Assembly (NCBI RefSeq): GCF_018612915.1
Contig: NZ_JAGGRL010000009.1
Span: forward strand, 1 to 64,000
DNA: 64,000 bases
From: Stenotrophomonas sp. ISL-67
GTDB lineage: Bacteria > Pseudomonadota > Gammaproteobacteria > Xanthomonadales > Xanthomonadaceae
Direction of reading: 5' to 3'
The position numbers and the translations under genes are program-made. Below, piece by piece: positions 38,621 to 46,566 of the stretch (position 1 is its first letter; the number at the start of each line of letters is the position of its first letter). The notes beneath the pieces were generated by a model. The model was not told the origin of the DNA, ran no database searches, and worked only from the letters and a program-made list of their open reading frames with translations.

Positions 38621-40264
38621 ATGCAGACCTCATACCGACTGTTGAGCCTGGCCCTCACCGCTACCCTGCTTGCCGCCTGCGGCAAGCAGGAGGCACCGGT
38701 GGAGACCACGGCACCGAAGGCCGAATCCAAGCTGGAAGCACCGGCTGAAAAGCCGCTGCGCGGCGCCCCGGATTTCGGCGGCACCACCCAGGTGGCGCGC
38801 GAAGCCGATGGCATCGGCAGCACGCCGGAGCTGGCGGTGCTGGCCGCGCTGCAGTCGGCGGTGGCCCAGGTCAATGGCGTGCGTGTTGCCAGCCAGATGC
38901 AGAGCCTGCGTGCAGGCCTGCATGTGGACGTGGATGGGGAACACGTCGGCGATATCCGCGCCGACGCGTTCGCCCAGCAGATGATTGTCGCTTCGCAAGG
39001 GGCGGTGCTGGGCTACGAGATCCTCTCGCAGGAAGAAGTCAGCCAGCTGGATGAAGAAGTGATTGCCCGCGTGCGCGCCAGCGACGCCGGCTATAGTTAT
39101 TCCGCGTCTGCCTCGGCCAGTGGCTCGGTGCAGGCGCAGGCGGAAGCCTCCGACGGCGTGGGTTCGGCCTCGGCGAGCATCAAGGAAAGCTACAAGGAAC
39201 AGGCCAGCGTGGACGCCCAGCGTGGCGCGCAGTCGTTCGAGTCCGATGTCAGCAGGCGCACGATGCGCAGCTATTGGAAGGTGCGCGTGCGCGCCAACAT
39301 CGCCCAGTACCGCGCTCCGGACGAGCAGGGCCGGCCGAAGATCGTGGTGGCCCTGCCACATGTGCGCAGCGGCACTTATGCCGTGGGCGATGGCCGCGTG
39401 GCCAGCGACGACGTAGCCGCGGCCATCCGCGCGCGCCTGAACGACACGCTGACCCAGACCAAGCGCTTCATCGTGCTGGACCGTGAATTCGGTGAAGAGA
39501 TGCAGGCCGAGATCGACCACATCAACAGCGGCAACGTGCGCCTGCAGGACACCGCGCGGCTGGGCCAGCAGCTGGCCACCGCCCTGATCCTGATTCCGAC
39601 CATCGAACGCTTCGAGTACCCGCGCAGCGTACGCAACCTGCGCATGTCCGACCGCCAGGTGACCTCGTATTCGGGCGGGGGGCGCATCACCCTGCGCCTG
39701 ATCAACGCGACCACCGGTGAGGTGGTGATGTCCGACAGTTTCGACCACCAGCTGGCGTCGACCGGCCCGAGCACCCTGCCGCGCGTGGTGGATGGCAAGG
39801 GCATGGCGGCGGCGATGATGGATTCGCTGTCCGGGCAGATTGGAACGGCGATCATCACCGGGATTTTCCCGGTGTCGGTGGTGGCCATGACCGGCGACCA
39901 GGTGGTGCTGAGCCAGGGCGGCGAATCGCTCAAGGCCGGCCAGCGCTGGCAGGCGGTGATGCTCGGCGAGGAACTGAAGGACCCGCAGACCGGGCGTTCG
40001 CTGGGCCGCAATGAAACCCCGTGCTGCACGATCCGGGTGGACCGCGTGGCCGCGCAAACCTCCTACGGCACCATCGAAGGTGGCGCAGACGTGGGTGGGG
40101 CGACGTTCAAGCCGGGCTCGATCGAGCTGCGTCAATTGGCTGGGGCGGTGAAGCCGGCGGCTGCGACCGCAACCGCGTCGAACGGTGGTGGCAGTGCGAA
40201 GCCAAAGTCGGCGCGTGCGGCTGCGGCAAAGCCCGCCGCGCCCGCGGAAGATCCGAACTGGTAA
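38621..40264 (+). CDS. CsgG/FlgT-like outer-membrane lipoprotein, cluster gene 4
   Basis: A 547-residue lipoprotein with lipobox 'LLAAC' (cysteine near residue 20). Residues ~65-150 match the FlgT N-terminal domain idea ('LAALQSAVAQVNGVRVASQM', then 'GAVLGYEILSQEEV'). Residues ~215-420 look like a CsgG-type domain ('IVVALPHVRSGTYAVG', 'TQTKRFIVLDREFGEEMQAE', 'GRITLRLINATTGEVVMSDS'). CsgG forms the curli secretion pore and FlgT assembles the flagellar H-ring, but no csg genes are here. The tail is Ala/Lys/Pro-rich. A palindromic repeat element follows at 40281. Confidence 0.72.
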   Translation: MQTSYRLLSLALTATLLAACGKQEAPVETTAPKAESKLEAPAEKPLRGAPDFGGTTQVAREADGIGSTPELAVLAALQSAVAQVNGVRVASQMQSLRAGLHVDVDGEHVGDIRADAFAQQMIVASQGAVLGYEILSQEEVSQLDEEVIARVRASDAGYSYSASASASGSVQAQAEASDGVGSASASIKESYKEQASVDAQRGAQSFESDVSRRTMRSYWKVRVRANIAQYRAPDEQGRPKIVVALPHVRSGTYAVGDGRVASDDVAAAIRARLNDTLTQTKRFIVLDREFGEEMQAEIDHINSGNVRLQDTARLGQQLATALILIPTIERFEYPRSVRNLRMSDRQVTSYSGGGRITLRLINATTGEVVMSDSFDHQLASTGPSTLPRVVDGKGMAAAMMDSLSGQIGTAIITGIFPVSVVAMTGDQVVLSQGGESLKAGQRWQAVMLGEELKDPQTGRSLGRNETPCCTIRVDRVAAQTSYGTIEGGADVGGATFKPGSIELRQLAGAVKPAAATATASNGGGSAKPKSARAAAAKPAAPAEDPNW

Positions 40265-40280
40265 GAGCAGATCACCATCG

Positions 40281-40461
40281 GTAGCGCCGGCCGTTGGCCG
40301 GCCCAGGCGGTATGTCGGGTGAAGAGCCCCCGGAGTTCGGGGGCGGCCGCGAAGCGGCGGGGGGGTGGAAGCATCATAAGAGGGGCCCACAATTCGCAAC
40401 GCGAATTGTGGGGCGACAGCGCGCATGCGTTGGCGTGTACCCGCCGGCCGTTGGCCGGCCC
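40281..40461 (+). repeat. REP-bounded structured repeat, copy 1
   Basis: Bounded by SMAG palindromes at 40281-40302 and ~40441-40460. Three stems lie between: CCCCCG/CGGGGG (40327-40343), GCCGC-GAA-GCGGC (40346-40358), and a 12-bp stem CCCACAATTCGC/GCGAATTGTGGG (40386-40397 with 40401-40412). The segment 40324-40461 is homologous, in opposite orientation, to 56547-56683. Confidence 0.8.
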
Positions 40462-40530
40462 TCATTGTCTGTGGCGCGCGCGGGACGGTTATGATCCGTT
40501 GATGGTGGGGTTGTCCCAACAGCGGAGAGA

Positions 40531-42183
40531 ATGATGAAGCGAGTGGTACTGAGCGTGCTGGCCCTGTCGGTGTCCAGCGCCCTGATGGCGGCGACGCCCA
40601 AATTCGATGGCGCGCGGATCTCAGCCGACGTCAAGGAACTGGCCTCGGACGCCTATGAGGGCCGTTCGCCGGCCACGGCCGGCGAAGAGAAGACCATCGC
40701 CTTCCTCAGCAAGCAGTTTGCGGCCGCCGGCCTGCAGCCGGGCGGCGACCTGAAGGATGGCAAGCGCCTGTGGACCCAGGCCGTGCCGCTGCTCAAGGGC
40801 GATATCGTCGGCACGCCGAGCCTGGCGCTGTCCAGCCAGGGCAAGCCGCAGCCGCTCAGCCAGGGCCAGGAGATCGCGGTGCGTGCAGCCATGAACGGCG
40901 CGTCCGAGGTCGACATCCAGAACGCCCCGCTGGTGTTCCTGGGCTACGGCGTGAATGCGCCTGAGCGCAACTGGAACGACTTCAAGGACGTCGACCTGAA
41001 GGGCAAGATCGCGGTCGTGCTGATCAACGACCCGGACTTCGAAACCGGCGAAGGCGACTTCGACGGCAAGGGTATGACCTACTACGGCCGCTGGACCTAC
41101 AAGTACGAAGAGGCTGCCCGCCAGGGGGCGCTGGGCGTGCTGATCGTGCACGAAACCGCACCGGCCTCGTATGGTTGGGCCACGGTGGCTGGTTCCAACA
41201 CCAACACCATGTTCGACGTGGTCCGCGACAACCCGGCCGAAGCGCACCCGCTGCTGGAAGGCTGGATCCAGCGCGACCTGGCGGTGGATCTGTTCAAGCG
41301 CGCCGGGCAGGATTTCGAGGCGCTCAAAAAGCAGGCCCAGCGCCGCGATTTCAAGCCGGTGGAACTGAAGGGCGAAACCCTGTCGGCCAAGTACGCGGTG
41401 AAGACCGAGGTGATCACCTCGCACAACGTGGCCGCGCGCCTGGAAGGCAGCCGGCACCCGGATGAAACCGTGGTGTACAGCGCGCACTGGGACCACATCG
41501 GGGTGGGCAAGCCGGACGCGACCGGCGACACCATCTTCAACGGCGCGCTGGACAACGCCAGCGGCACCGCCTCGCTGGTGGAACTGGCCCGTGGTTTCGC
41601 CAAGGGCAAGCGCCCGGAGCGTTCGGTGCTGTTCCTGGCCGTGACCGCCGAAGAAAAGGGCCTGCTGGGGTCGGAGTACTACGCCAGCCACCCGCTGTAC
41701 CCGCTGGCCAAGACCGTGGCGGTGATCAACATGGATGGCATGGCGCCGTTCGGCCCATCGCGTGATTTCGGCATCTACGGCTCGGCCAAGCTGGAGCTGC
41801 TGGACCAGCTGAAGGACGTGGCCAAGGGCTGGGATATCCGCTACACCCCGGACCCGAAGCCGGAAGCCGGCCTGTTCTTCCGTTCCGATCACTTCCCGTT
41901 CGCCAAGCGTGGCGTGCCGGCGGTGTCCTACTCGGCCGGCCAGGACTGGGTGGACGGTGGCGTGGCCGCAGGCAAGGCGGCCTCGGACGACTACACCGCC
42001 AAGCGCTACCACCAGCAGGGCGACGAGTGGCAGCCGGACTGGAAGTTCGCCGGCGCCGCGCGCGACCTGGAGGTGTTGTACACGCTGGGCAACCAGCTGG
42101 CCAATGCCCGCAGCTGGCCGAACTGGAGCGATGATTCGCAGTTCCGCGCAACCCGGGATGCATCGGCTGCCGATCGGAAGTGA
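40531..42183 (+). CDS. exported M28-family zinc (amino)peptidase
   Basis: A 550-residue protein with a short signal peptide ('MMKRVVLSVLALSVSSALMA'). A protease-associated (PA) insertion lies in the middle (~110-260), and the M28 catalytic domain is ~280-530. It shows metal ligands in 'YSAHWDHIGVG', 'LDNASGTASLVEL', 'TAEEKGLLGSEYY', 'VINMDGM' and 'SDHFPFAKRGVPA'. The ligand set (His, Asp, Glu, Asp, His) appears complete. Function is extracytoplasmic peptide breakdown. GGAGA precedes the start; ATG 40534 is an equally possible start three bases on. A 10-bp hairpin follows the stop. Confidence 0.88.
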   Translation: MMKRVVLSVLALSVSSALMAATPKFDGARISADVKELASDAYEGRSPATAGEEKTIAFLSKQFAAAGLQPGGDLKDGKRLWTQAVPLLKGDIVGTPSLALSSQGKPQPLSQGQEIAVRAAMNGASEVDIQNAPLVFLGYGVNAPERNWNDFKDVDLKGKIAVVLINDPDFETGEGDFDGKGMTYYGRWTYKYEEAARQGALGVLIVHETAPASYGWATVAGSNTNTMFDVVRDNPAEAHPLLEGWIQRDLAVDLFKRAGQDFEALKKQAQRRDFKPVELKGETLSAKYAVKTEVITSHNVAARLEGSRHPDETVVYSAHWDHIGVGKPDATGDTIFNGALDNASGTASLVELARGFAKGKRPERSVLFLAVTAEEKGLLGSEYYASHPLYPLAKTVAVINMDGMAPFGPSRDFGIYGSAKLELLDQLKDVAKGWDIRYTPDPKPEAGLFFRSDHFPFAKRGVPAVSYSAGQDWVDGGVAAGKAASDDYTAKRYHQQGDEWQPDWKFAGAARDLEVLYTLGNQLANARSWPNWSDDSQFRATRDASAADRK

Positions 42184-42192
42184 TCGAAGCGA

Positions 42193-42215
42193 CCCCGCCG
42201 ACATCGTCGGCGGGG
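42193..42215 (+). terminator. 10-bp hairpin after the M28 peptidase gene
   Basis: CCCCGCCGAC (42193-42202) and GTCGGCGGGG (42206-42215) with a 3-nt loop lie 10 bases after the stop. No T run follows, so it may terminate weakly or protect the 3' end. Confidence 0.5.
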
Positions 42216-42249
42216 ACCCGGACGCCGCGATGGCTCCAGCGCGGAACGG

Positions 42250-42487
42250 GTAGCGCCGACTGTTAGTCGGCGGCTCTTCGCCCAGCGTCGATGAACCCGA
42301 CCGGAGAGCAGCGCGATTTCGGGATATCGTCGCCGGAACGAAGGGCAGCCACGCATGGCGTGTCTGCGGCCCCGTTCGGCATGGCTTTGACACGCATGGC
42401 GTGTCACTACGATCCTGGGTCGGGCGATGTTGGGGTCGAACGACCAATTTGGGTCGGGATGTTGCGTAGAGACACGCCATGCGTGTC
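42250..42487. repeat. SMAG cluster between the M28 peptidase and the histidine kinase
   Basis: A SMAG element with GCCGAC/GTCGGC stem at 42250-42271, a partial CACGC-ATG-GCGTG at 42350-42362, and an inverted pair with 'GACACGCCATGCGTGTC' cores at 42389-42410 (GTAG on minus) and 42466-42487 (GTAG on plus). No gene is supported in this interval. Confidence 0.8.
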
Positions 42488-42616
42488 CACACGGTACCTG
42501 GGCCCCGATGCCCGCCGGCGCCGTTTCATCCCTGCATTCCCGGCTTCCATCGCATGGCGCTTGTGCCCATGCCGGGCAGGGCTATCCTCACACCATCCCA
42601 TCGTGAAGATACCGCC

Positions 42617-43876
42617 GTGTTCGCCAGCCTCTCCCTGATTCTCCGTATTCTGGTGGCCTGGGCCGCGGCGATCGTCGTGGCCGGGTTCGTGTGGAGTGGA
42701 TTCTTCCACGGCATGGACGAAGGCCCCGGCTGGGTGTTCGGGCTGTTGGCGCTGTTCCTGATGATCACCGCGCTGGGCAGCTGCATCACCCACCTGCGCC
42801 GGGTCTCGATCGTGGCCGGGCACCTGGATGCGGCCACCCTGTCCAGCCGCCAGCGCCGCCAGATCGAGCTGCCGATGGACGCCGGCGCGGCCTTCAGCCT
42901 GGTCGAACAGGCGATCAAGGAACTGCCGCGCGTGGAAGATATCGAAAGTGCCGCCGGCAGCCTGCAGGTGCGCGCGTATGTGCGCCGCGTGGACCCCTAC
43001 AACGGCCGCCCGCCGTCGCGCTGGAACCTGCCGGCGCGGCTGGCGATCAAGCGCAACAGCGTGCTGGCCACGGTCAGCCCGGGGCAGGGCACCAGCAGCG
43101 TGACCCTGGTGTTCGAGCCCGATGCAGGGATATGGGCCGACCTGCTGGCGGTGGATGAAGGCAGCAACTTTGAGAACGCCGAAGCGGTCAGCCGCGCCAT
43201 CACCCGCCGCGTGGCCGAGCAGCGCCGCGACGAGCAGGCCGCCGCCGAACAGACCGCCACCGAGAAGGAACTGTCGGTGGCCCGCTTGAACCTGCTGCAC
43301 GCGCAGGTGGAACCGCACTTCCTGTACAACACGCTGGCCAACGCGCAGGTGCTGACCCGCACCGACCCGCCGCGCGCCGACCAGATGCTGGGGCACCTGA
43401 TCCAGTACCTGCGCAGCTCGCTGCCAAGCGTGGACGAGTCGATGTCGACGCTGGGGGTGGAGCTGGAGCGCACCAGGGCCTACCTGGAAATCCTCAAGAT
43501 CCGCATGGGCGCGCGGCTGGCGCTGCAGGTGGACGTGCCGCCGGCGCTGGAGACACTGCCGCTGCCATCGATGGCGCTGCAGACCCTGGTCGAGAACGCG
43601 ATCAAGCACGGGCTGGAACCCAAGCCCGGTGGCGGCACGGTGTGGATCATCGCGCGTGCCTTTGAAGACCACGTCACCCTGACCGTAGCCGATGATGGCC
43701 TGGGCTTCGGCCAAGGCAGCAGCGGTACCGGGATTGGCCTGAAGAACCTGCGCGAGCGCCTGCGCCTGACCTGCGGTGAACGCGCCGGCGTGGCCATCGT
43801 GTCCAACTTCCCCTGCGGCGTGGCGGCAACGATCACCCTGCCGCGCGACGCACGCGAGGCGATCCATGCAGCTTGA
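42617..43876 (+). CDS. LytS/YehU-type sensor histidine kinase
   Basis: A 419-residue protein from GTG 42617, the start nearest to the first membrane helix; upstream starts at 42554 or 42569 are possible but run back toward REP DNA. Two helices (~2-25, ~35-57) are followed by a cytoplasmic linker, a short coiled segment, and a His_kinase (PF06580) domain with phospho-acceptor H234 in 'QVEPHFLYNTLANAQVL'. The ATPase end shows 'LVENAIKHGLEP' and 'DDGLGFGQGSSGTGIGLKN'. It pairs with the overlapping LytTR regulator. The stimulus is unknown. Confidence 0.85.
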   Translation: MFASLSLILRILVAWAAAIVVAGFVWSGFFHGMDEGPGWVFGLLALFLMITALGSCITHLRRVSIVAGHLDAATLSSRQRRQIELPMDAGAAFSLVEQAIKELPRVEDIESAAGSLQVRAYVRRVDPYNGRPPSRWNLPARLAIKRNSVLATVSPGQGTSSVTLVFEPDAGIWADLLAVDEGSNFENAEAVSRAITRRVAEQRRDEQAAAEQTATEKELSVARLNLLHAQVEPHFLYNTLANAQVLTRTDPPRADQMLGHLIQYLRSSLPSVDESMSTLGVELERTRAYLEILKIRMGARLALQVDVPPALETLPLPSMALQTLVENAIKHGLEPKPGGGTVWIIARAFEDHVTLTVADDGLGFGQGSSGTGIGLKNLRERLRLTCGERAGVAIVSNFPCGVAATITLPRDAREAIHAA

Positions 43877-44639
43877 TGCCCTCATTGCCGAAGACGAAGA
43901 CCTGCTGCGCCAGTCGCTGGTGGCCCAGCTGCAGCGGTTGTGGCCAGAGTTGCGGCTGGTGGCCGAATGCGAAGACGGCGCCAGCGCGCTGGAGCGGTTG
44001 GCCGAACTGAAACCGGACCTGGCCCTGCTCGACATCCGCATGCCGGGCATCAGCGGCATCGAGGTGGCGCGTGCGCTGCCGGAGATCAGCCCGCGCACGC
44101 AGGTGGTGTTCGTGACCGCCTACGATCAGTACGCGATCGATGCCTTCGAACAGGGCGCGATGGATTACCTGCTCAAGCCGGTCAGCGACGAGCGCCTGCT
44201 GGCCACGCGCGATCGGATCCTGGCGCGCATGCAGATGGGCCGACCGGACAACGCGATGCTGGAGCAGCTGCTGCAGCGCTTGGGCCAGCAGCCGGGAGCG
44301 CACTCGAACGCACCGCCGCTGGCGTGGATCACCGCCAGCAATGGCCGCGATACGCAGCTGATCATGCTGGAAGACGTGGTCTACTTCCGCGCCGACAGCA
44401 AGTACACCACGGTGGTGACCGAGACCGGCGAAAGCCTGCTGCGCACGCCGCTGCGCGAACTGCTGGAAGTGCTGGACCCGCAGCGCTTCCGCCAGGTGCA
44501 CCGTTCCACCATCGTCAACATGAAAGCGGTGGCGGCGGTGAGCCGTGATGACACCGGCCGTGGCCAGCTGCGGTTGAAGCAGCGGCCCGAAGTGCTCAAC
44601 GTGAGCCAACCGTTCATGAGCCTGTTCCGGGGGATGTGA
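43866..44639 (+). CDS. LytTR-family response regulator (AlgR/LytR-like)
   Basis: A 257-residue protein starting at ATG 43866, which overlaps the kinase stop by 11 bases. Receiver domain 1-~120 with acidic pocket 'IAEDED', phospho-acceptor D56 in 'LALLDIRMPG', T in 'FVTAYDQYAI' and K in 'LLKPV'. LytTR DNA-binding domain ~150-255 ('VVYFRADSKYTTVVTETGE', 'FRQVHRSTIVNM'). It should form a two-component system with the kinase; targets cannot be read here. Confidence 0.92.
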   Translation: MQLDALIAEDEDLLRQSLVAQLQRLWPELRLVAECEDGASALERLAELKPDLALLDIRMPGISGIEVARALPEISPRTQVVFVTAYDQYAIDAFEQGAMDYLLKPVSDERLLATRDRILARMQMGRPDNAMLEQLLQRLGQQPGAHSNAPPLAWITASNGRDTQLIMLEDVVYFRADSKYTTVVTETGESLLRTPLRELLEVLDPQRFRQVHRSTIVNMKAVAAVSRDDTGRGQLRLKQRPEVLNVSQPFMSLFRGM

Positions 44640-44663
44640 TCCGGTCGGTGACGGTGCGCGTGC

Positions 44664-44686
44664 AACCGGGCAGAGCCCGGCACTAC
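44664..44686 (-). repeat. SMAG element after the LytTR gene
   Basis: On the minus strand, GTAGTGCCGGGC-TCT-GCCCGGTT. It lies between the convergent LytTR and 44690-45304 genes. Confidence 0.8.
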
Positions 44687-44689
44687 GTG

Positions 44690-45304
44690 TCAGAACGCAG
44701 GCTGCAGGTGCAGGTTGTGCCCGCTGCCGGACTCACCCACATGGTTCAGCTGCCCCACCAGTTCCGAATGCTGCTTCATGCGGCCGATCTCGCGCATGAT
44801 GCGGATGTCTTCGTGGCGCAGTTCGCGCCTGGCGGTGACGGCCTGCTTGTAGTCGAGCACTTCCGGGTAGAGCTGGGCCATGTCCAGCGCTTCGGCCACG
44901 CATTCCACGGTGTCGGCATCGGAGGTGATCCGCGCGCGGCTGTTGAACGCCTTCATCCAGCGCTCGAAACCGGCAGTGTGGTCGAACATGTTGGCCATGA
45001 ACCAGATCACGAACAGGATCGAGACCCACGAACCGAACACGATCACCACGCGGGTGAAGGTGATATGGAAGTCGTCCTTCCACAGGTAGTTGGCGATCAG
45101 CCCGAGGACCAGCAGCGAGGCCGCCTGCCAGCCGACGATGGAGGCCATGAGCCACTGGCCCTTGGCCCTGGCCAGGGTGGCCACTTCCTCGCGGATCTGC
45201 TGCTCACTCTTGTTGCGCCAATGCGCGACCTGCTTGTCGAACGGGCTGCCGTAGAGCTCGTTGTCCTGGAGCAGTAAACCTAAACCTTTGAACAAAGCGA
45301 TCAT
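44690..45304 (-). CDS. membrane protein of unknown function
   Basis: A 204-residue protein starting at ATG 45304 with GAAGGAG upstream (the longer frame has no support). It has two helices near residues 50-72 and 80-105, with charged N- and C-terminal cytoplasmic regions. Its C-terminal half is helical and polar ('EALDMAQLYPEVLDYKQAV', 'REIGRMKQHSELVGQLNHV'). Family not recognised. It has an ample upstream region of ~320 bases. Confidence 0.68.
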   Translation of the reverse strand: MIALFKGLGLLLQDNELYGSPFDKQVAHWRNKSEQQIREEVATLARAKGQWLMASIVGWQAASLLVLGLIANYLWKDDFHITFTRVVIVFGSWVSILFVIWFMANMFDHTAGFERWMKAFNSRARITSDADTVECVAEALDMAQLYPEVLDYKQAVTARRELRHEDIRIMREIGRMKQHSELVGQLNHVGESGSGHNLHLQPAF

Positions 45305-45622
45305 CACGGGCTCCTTCGGAACGTGCAGCGGCGCATTGGACGGACGGTGAGGCGCGTTCAGTTCTAGCACTTTGGTTGCGCTTGGCAATGGGCAGTGCGA
45401 CAAAACGCCGCAGGGGGGATAGCTGAATGCGGGAACCGTGCGAATTTTTGCGCGGCGCATCATGTGAATCCGCTGGAGAAAGCGAAAACCGGCCCGGATT
45501 TTGCTGCAACCGCACAATTCGGAGGCAGGCCTGGCAACGGACGTGGCCGGGGGGTCGCAGATCACGCAGAATTGACACAACCGCGCAGGATCGCGGTCCT
45601 CCCGACCCCCTGGAAGTCCCTG
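45305..45622. other. 318-bp divergent intergenic region
   Basis: Holds the promoters of the membrane-protein gene (minus) and the MpaB-family gene (plus). No convincing operator, RNA or small ORF was recognised in it. Confidence 0.4.
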
Positions 45623-46537
45623 ATGTCGTCACTGCTGCACCGCCTCACCCGCCCTGCCACCGTGCCGATCCGGCGCTGGGTGCTGGGGGCCTTCCCGCGT
45701 GGGCAAAGCGGCATCGACTACGACCACCCGCTGGGCGACCCGGGCTGGTTCGGGCCGGACAGCGTGACCTGGCGGGTACACGCCGAGTTTCCCGGGATGC
45801 TGGCCGGCGGGCTGTGCGCGCTGATGCTGCAGACCCTGCATCCGCTGGCGCTGGCCGGGGTGTACGACCATTCCAACTTCCGCGATGACCTGGTGGGGCG
45901 GCTGCGCCGGACTACGGCGTTCGTGGCGTGCACCAGCTATGGGCCGGCAGGCGAAGTCGAAGCGCTGGTGTCGAAGGTGAAGCGCATCCACGCGCAAGTG
46001 CGCGGGCACACCCCGGACGGGCGGGCGTATTCGGCCGACGATCCGGCGCTGCTGACCTGGGTGCACGTGACCGAGGCGTTTGGATTCCTGCAGGGCTACC
46101 GGCGGTACTGCCGTGAGGTGCCGGAGGTAATCGCCGACCGTTACTACGATGAGTACCGGCGCGTGGCAGAAGCGTTGGGTGCTACCGACGTGCCCGCATC
46201 GGAAGCGGAGGTGGCGGCGTATTTCGCGCGGCAGCAAACGGTGCTGCGTTTCGACGCGCGCTCACGTGAAGTGCTGGCGGTGTTGTCGAGCATTCGGCTG
46301 CCGGTGCCGATGGCGGGGATCTCGCGCGAGTTGTTCCTCGGTGCCGGTGCGGCACTGCTGCCCGAGTGGGCAACGGCGATGCTCGAGCGCACGCCGCTGC
46401 AGCGCACCCAGGCGCGCGCCTCCGCACGGTTGCTGCAAGGCATGTCGCCCCTGTTCCGCCGCGCGCTGCAGGACGGCGTAGCGGCACGCGCGTGCGCACG
46501 CGTAGGCGTGCCGGCAGGCACGCTCGCCCATTGGTAA
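45623..46537 (+). CDS. oxygenase MpaB family protein (DUF2236)
   Basis: A 304-residue protein; ATG 45623 begins the conserved block, and the frame extension upstream is not supported. DUF2236 features are 'GPDSVTWRVHAEFPGMLAGG', 'LCALMLQTLHPLALAGVYDH', 'DDLVGRLRRTTAFV' and 'THVTEAFGFLQGY'-type spacing ('LTWVHVTEAFGFLQGYRRY'). MpaB-type proteins are heme-binding oxygenases; related latex-clearing proteins use a b-type heme. The His in 'WRVHAEF' and in 'TWVHVTEA' are candidate heme ligands. A bidirectional terminator follows. Confidence 0.85.
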   Translation: MSSLLHRLTRPATVPIRRWVLGAFPRGQSGIDYDHPLGDPGWFGPDSVTWRVHAEFPGMLAGGLCALMLQTLHPLALAGVYDHSNFRDDLVGRLRRTTAFVACTSYGPAGEVEALVSKVKRIHAQVRGHTPDGRAYSADDPALLTWVHVTEAFGFLQGYRRYCREVPEVIADRYYDEYRRVAEALGATDVPASEAEVAAYFARQQTVLRFDARSREVLAVLSSIRLPVPMAGISRELFLGAGAALLPEWATAMLERTPLQRTQARASARLLQGMSPLFRRALQDGVAARACARVGVPAGTLAHW

Positions 46538-46566
46538 AAAAACGGGCGCTTTCGCGCCCGTTTTTC
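46536..46566. terminator. bidirectional intrinsic terminator
   Basis: A7 then CGGGCGC (46543-46549), loop TTTC, GCGCCCG (46554-46560), then T5. The A and T tracts on both sides serve the convergent DUF2236 and M13 peptidase genes. Confidence 0.92.

Noticed and set aside
35561..40264. Curli secretion operon
   Set aside because: Only the last gene is CsgG-like and there is no csgA/B/E/F counterpart; genes 1 and 3 are unrelated.
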